Shown here piece after piece: positions 60,934-64,000 of a stretch of 64,000 nucleotides of DNA; the stretch's first letter is position 1, and each line of letters opens with the position of its first letter. The notes beneath the pieces were generated by a model that was not told the origin of the DNA, did not search any database, and worked only from the letters and a program-made list of their open reading frames with translations. Origin of the DNA: Cricetomys ansorgei (Eukaryota > Chordata > Mammalia > Rodentia > Nesomyidae); assembly GCA_026225945.1 (NCBI GenBank), contig JAMJFZ010001137.1:310001-374000 (forward strand), given 5' to 3'. Made by a program: the position numbers and the translations under genes.

Positions 60934-63900
60934 CATCAGGTGGAACATGCTGATCCCCCACTGGAACCACAGAATGAAAATTGGCCTGCCATATTTCCTA
61001 GAAAGCAAGAGCCATAAAATCTATTATCTTCAAATTGCAATTTTGGGACCTTGTGATCCATCAACAAGGAAACAACTAACATTCTCAGGATGCCTCATCC
61101 TCATGATCTGCCTGTCTCAGCATCTTCTTGCCTGGTTTGCATGTTTTTATAGCCTCAGATTCTGCAGCTCTGCCACAAGCCTCTTCTAACCCTTCTCACT
61201 TTTATTGCCTATCTGCTCTCCTCACCCAGCCTATGATATGCTGAAAAACTTTACTCCTCTTTCCCACCTTATTCTTCCTCTTCTTTTGCCTCTGATAAGT
61301 TAAATCTGTTCATCTCTTTGAAGTAGGCTCAGAGGGATTTTCCACCAAAAGCCGTGAGAGGGCAGGGAGTTTGGCTTACAGGTAAGGTGCTTGTCCAACA
61401 ATTACAGGGTTTTGGGTTCAGTCCCCACTACTAGGGTGAAAAGGAAAATGTCACAAGAAAGACTGTGGACGTGGAACAACAGAGGACTTGTCACGTCTGC
61501 ACTCAACAGTTTGATTTGTGAAAGGCACTGAGCCAGATCCACCAGCCTGGGGTCTCATGTGTGCCTAAAACACAGATAAATAATCCATGTTTGTTGTTCC
61601 AAGCTGCCCTTTTAGGGAAATTATTAGTCTTCAGCAGACAAGTGAGAAGACTCATCTCCTTCTGGGAGGACAGGACAGAAGGAGAAAGTAGCTACAGACT
61701 CATCAGGGGACCTCCTGTAGTCTCACACTGAAATTTCTAAGGGAAGACCATCTTGTTCTGACTCCATTTCATGTTTATGCACATGTTCTCAGATCTCTAT
61801 GTCCCTCACACAAGTGGTCTTGTCTTCCTTAACATCATATTTGAGATTTTCATGATTTTGACCATGAAAACTAATTAATTAATTAGTTAAACTAGTTAAA
61901 GAAAACTTAAAAGCAGAGGAAGGTATAAGTCATATTTTATGTCATATTAGGCAGGAATTTCTATACTTTCACCCACTCCTACATGATCTCAGTTTGTTTC
62001 TTAGGTGACTGTCTACTATGCATGCACCCAATGTCATAAGGCAGTTTCTGCTGAGAGAGGACAAAGCCTGAAGCAAAAGTGTATCCATTAACACAGCTCT
62101 GTGCTCTGAAAACCCATTCAGAGCCTGACTGTGAGAAGACATTAAACCCCATAGCTGTAGAAAGATACAACTTTCATGTTGGTGTGCAGGACGATTTATC
62201 ATACAAATGTTAGATATATTCAGAAATGTAGCTAGAGATGCATTAGCTTTAGACATTCATTACTCTCCTCGGGGTTTCTCTTCTGTCTCACAGAACTGGA
62301 AACCAAAAACTTTGCACATACCAGGCAAGCCAGAGTTCTAACACTATGCTCCATGCTCATTCTCTTTCTCTTATTTTTTGAACATTTGTTGATGTACGTC
62401 ATCACACATCCTGAATGTGTATGTGTTTATCAATGTACTCTTCCATGAGGAGGTCAGAGGTCAAACTCAGCTGTCAATCATTCGGTAGTGTAATCGATCC
62501 TGGTTTTGGTACAGGGTCTCTTCTTAACCTGGATCTTGCTACATGTTCTAGTGTGGCTGGCCTCAGAGTACCAGCGATCCCCTTGTCTCCACTGCTCCAG
62601 AGCACAGGTTAATTCTACCACATTTGGGTTTTCACTTCAGCAAGGGTTGTGACGTGGTTTATGGTGGTGTGGGTGAAGGACTTGCCACAGAGTCTATGTG
62701 GCCATTGGTACCAGATGTCAAATGTTCTCCTCTTTTTCTCCATTTACTGTCTTGACACACATACAGATAAACATGCAGGCATTTCTTCGAAAATGTCGTA
62801 TCTGAGGCTCAGCTCCTCTAGCCTTCACAAAAAATGGGCAGAAGGCTCTGAGGGCTAAATTAAAACCCTATGTGCATTAAAAGAACAGGGTCCATCGCTC
62901 AGCTCCAGAAGTGAAAGCTATTTCAGGTGATTTTATCATTGTGTCATCCAAGGTGGAAACTTTCCGTAGACCATCTAAGCCATCATTGTTCAAAAGAAAT
63001 TCAAGAATAAACATTTCCTTCACATCCTCAGGGCCTTCTGTCTCTATTTTCTGACATTCACTTTTTTTTAAACCTGTCTGTTGGAAAGCTCACTGTCCAG
63101 ATTTTCCATGGGGTTGAGCTACAATTTAGTCAAATTTGTGACTCAGCTCTGAACAAAGCCACAGAAAATCACACAGTTAAAACCCATCAATATGACACTT
63201 ACATGGTACACTTGGTGATAACCTGCCTTTAAACATTAACCCAGAGAATAATATGTGTTTAATTAACTGAACCTTCTAGAGGGATCCATGGACAGAATTT
63301 TACAATAAAGGTAAAGAACTTTTGTTTGCTCTTCATCAGTAGATTACATGATTCAGATGCAGAGGCAAATGAAGCATTTAAGGAATCAGTGCTCTTAAGA
63401 AGTGTGCATTCAGTATTTTACACTCAATGCTTCTCACTCATCCTTCAGTTGGTTTCTGTAACCTAAGAGTTTTTTTATGTTGTCTACACACTGTGTTTGC
63501 ATATCCTCAGATGACCATGATTGGGTGGCCCTTGACCTGGACCCCATGTCATTCTTCAGTGAAGTAACTTTGGAGAAATGAGCTGTAGAAGACAAAGTCC
63601 ACAGAATACAGAGAAGATAAAAAAAGAGTGTGGAATCCGACGTTCATTCAGAAGCTGAGTATGTATGGGATAAGCTTAATAAGAGGCTCATTATATACAC
63701 AAAATTTCGGGGAAACACAGGACAGAGACAACACAAACCATCTTGCATTGAGACGAAGACAGCATGAAGGGCATGTCTGAATATCAAACAAGGGGAACAC
63801 ATGGCATCTCAAGAGCCTGGAAGAGAGAGCATACAGCAGCTTTGGGACTGATAGCCATATTCCCGCACAGTGAGTAAGGTAGGTTATGAGGATATGAAAC

Positions 63901-64000
63901 TTCAGATATCTCAAGGCCGTGCCTACCTTAGAGCACTGCCAGGTCTTCCAGACACATTCCCAGTATTGAGAAGGAGCTGTGTCCATTCTCCATACATAAC
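60934..64000 (+). repeat. Diverged macrosatellite unit 14, cut by the window edge
   Basis: Starts with CCATCAGGTGGAACATGCTG in register with unit 1. It has an ID-like SINE (61360-61445), the short form without the 325-bp segment, an antisense ID (about 62290-62365) and an antisense B4-like SINE (about 62450-62725). Only a short pyrimidine stretch stands at the tract position (about 61250-61285). It runs to the equivalent of about position 3215 of unit 1, so its conserved block lies outside the window. Confidence 0.9.
61360..61445 (+). mobile_element. ID-like SINE, sense, diverged unit 14
   Basis: GGCAGGGAGTTTGGCTTACA, GGTGCTTGTCCAACAATTAC, B box GGTTCAGTCCCC, then AGGGTGAAAAGGAAAA. Confidence 0.72.

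Overview
The window looks like rodent, probably murid, non-coding DNA. It contains several rodent SINE types: ID-like (tRNA-derived), B1-like (7SL-derived) and B4-like (ID+B1 fusion). It also has a rodent interspersed repeat of the URR1-like type and an old mammalian L1 fragment. There are long microsatellites, no operon-like gene packing, and no open frame with a credible protein behind it. I support no protein-coding, rRNA or tRNA gene. The recurring small ORFs are the same unit DNA read again and again.

Bases 1-37414 are a head-to-tail macrosatellite. There are nine full units of 3958-3971 bp (starts at 1, 3967, 7934, 11892, 15862, 19833, 23798, 27763 and 31727) and the first 1722 bp of a tenth (from 35693). 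The copies are almost identical. Length varies mainly through an internal (TCC)n(TTC)n tract of 132-144 bp. The array runs off the left edge of the window. Each unit is a mosaic of an antisense B1-like piece, the pyrimidine tract, a sense ID SINE, a spacer, an antisense ID SINE, a (TG)n run, an antisense B4-like SINE and about 2 kb that I do not recognise.

At 37414/37415, inside the antisense B4 of unit 10, the sequence switches abruptly to an older, diverged version of the same unit. Diverged copies in the same orientation follow at 37415-39632, 39633-43455 and 43456-about 45640. A rearranged zone (45641-50258) contains a (TTTC)n block and a broken direct duplication. About 6.7 kb of unrelated older DNA follows (50259-56926), holding SINEs, an antisense L1 and a URR1-like repeat. 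A short unit remnant (56927-57084) and two more diverged units (57085-60933 and 60934 to the right edge) complete the window.

The picture is a repeat founded long ago, with old copies surviving at the edge, and one version (carrying an expanded TTC tract) recently amplified and homogenised. The least expected signal is a 78-bp block in the unit (3326-3403). It is identical in the first diverged copy and nearly so in another, although the DNA on both sides has drifted by more than 10%. I could not assign the array to a named macrosatellite, chromosome or species.
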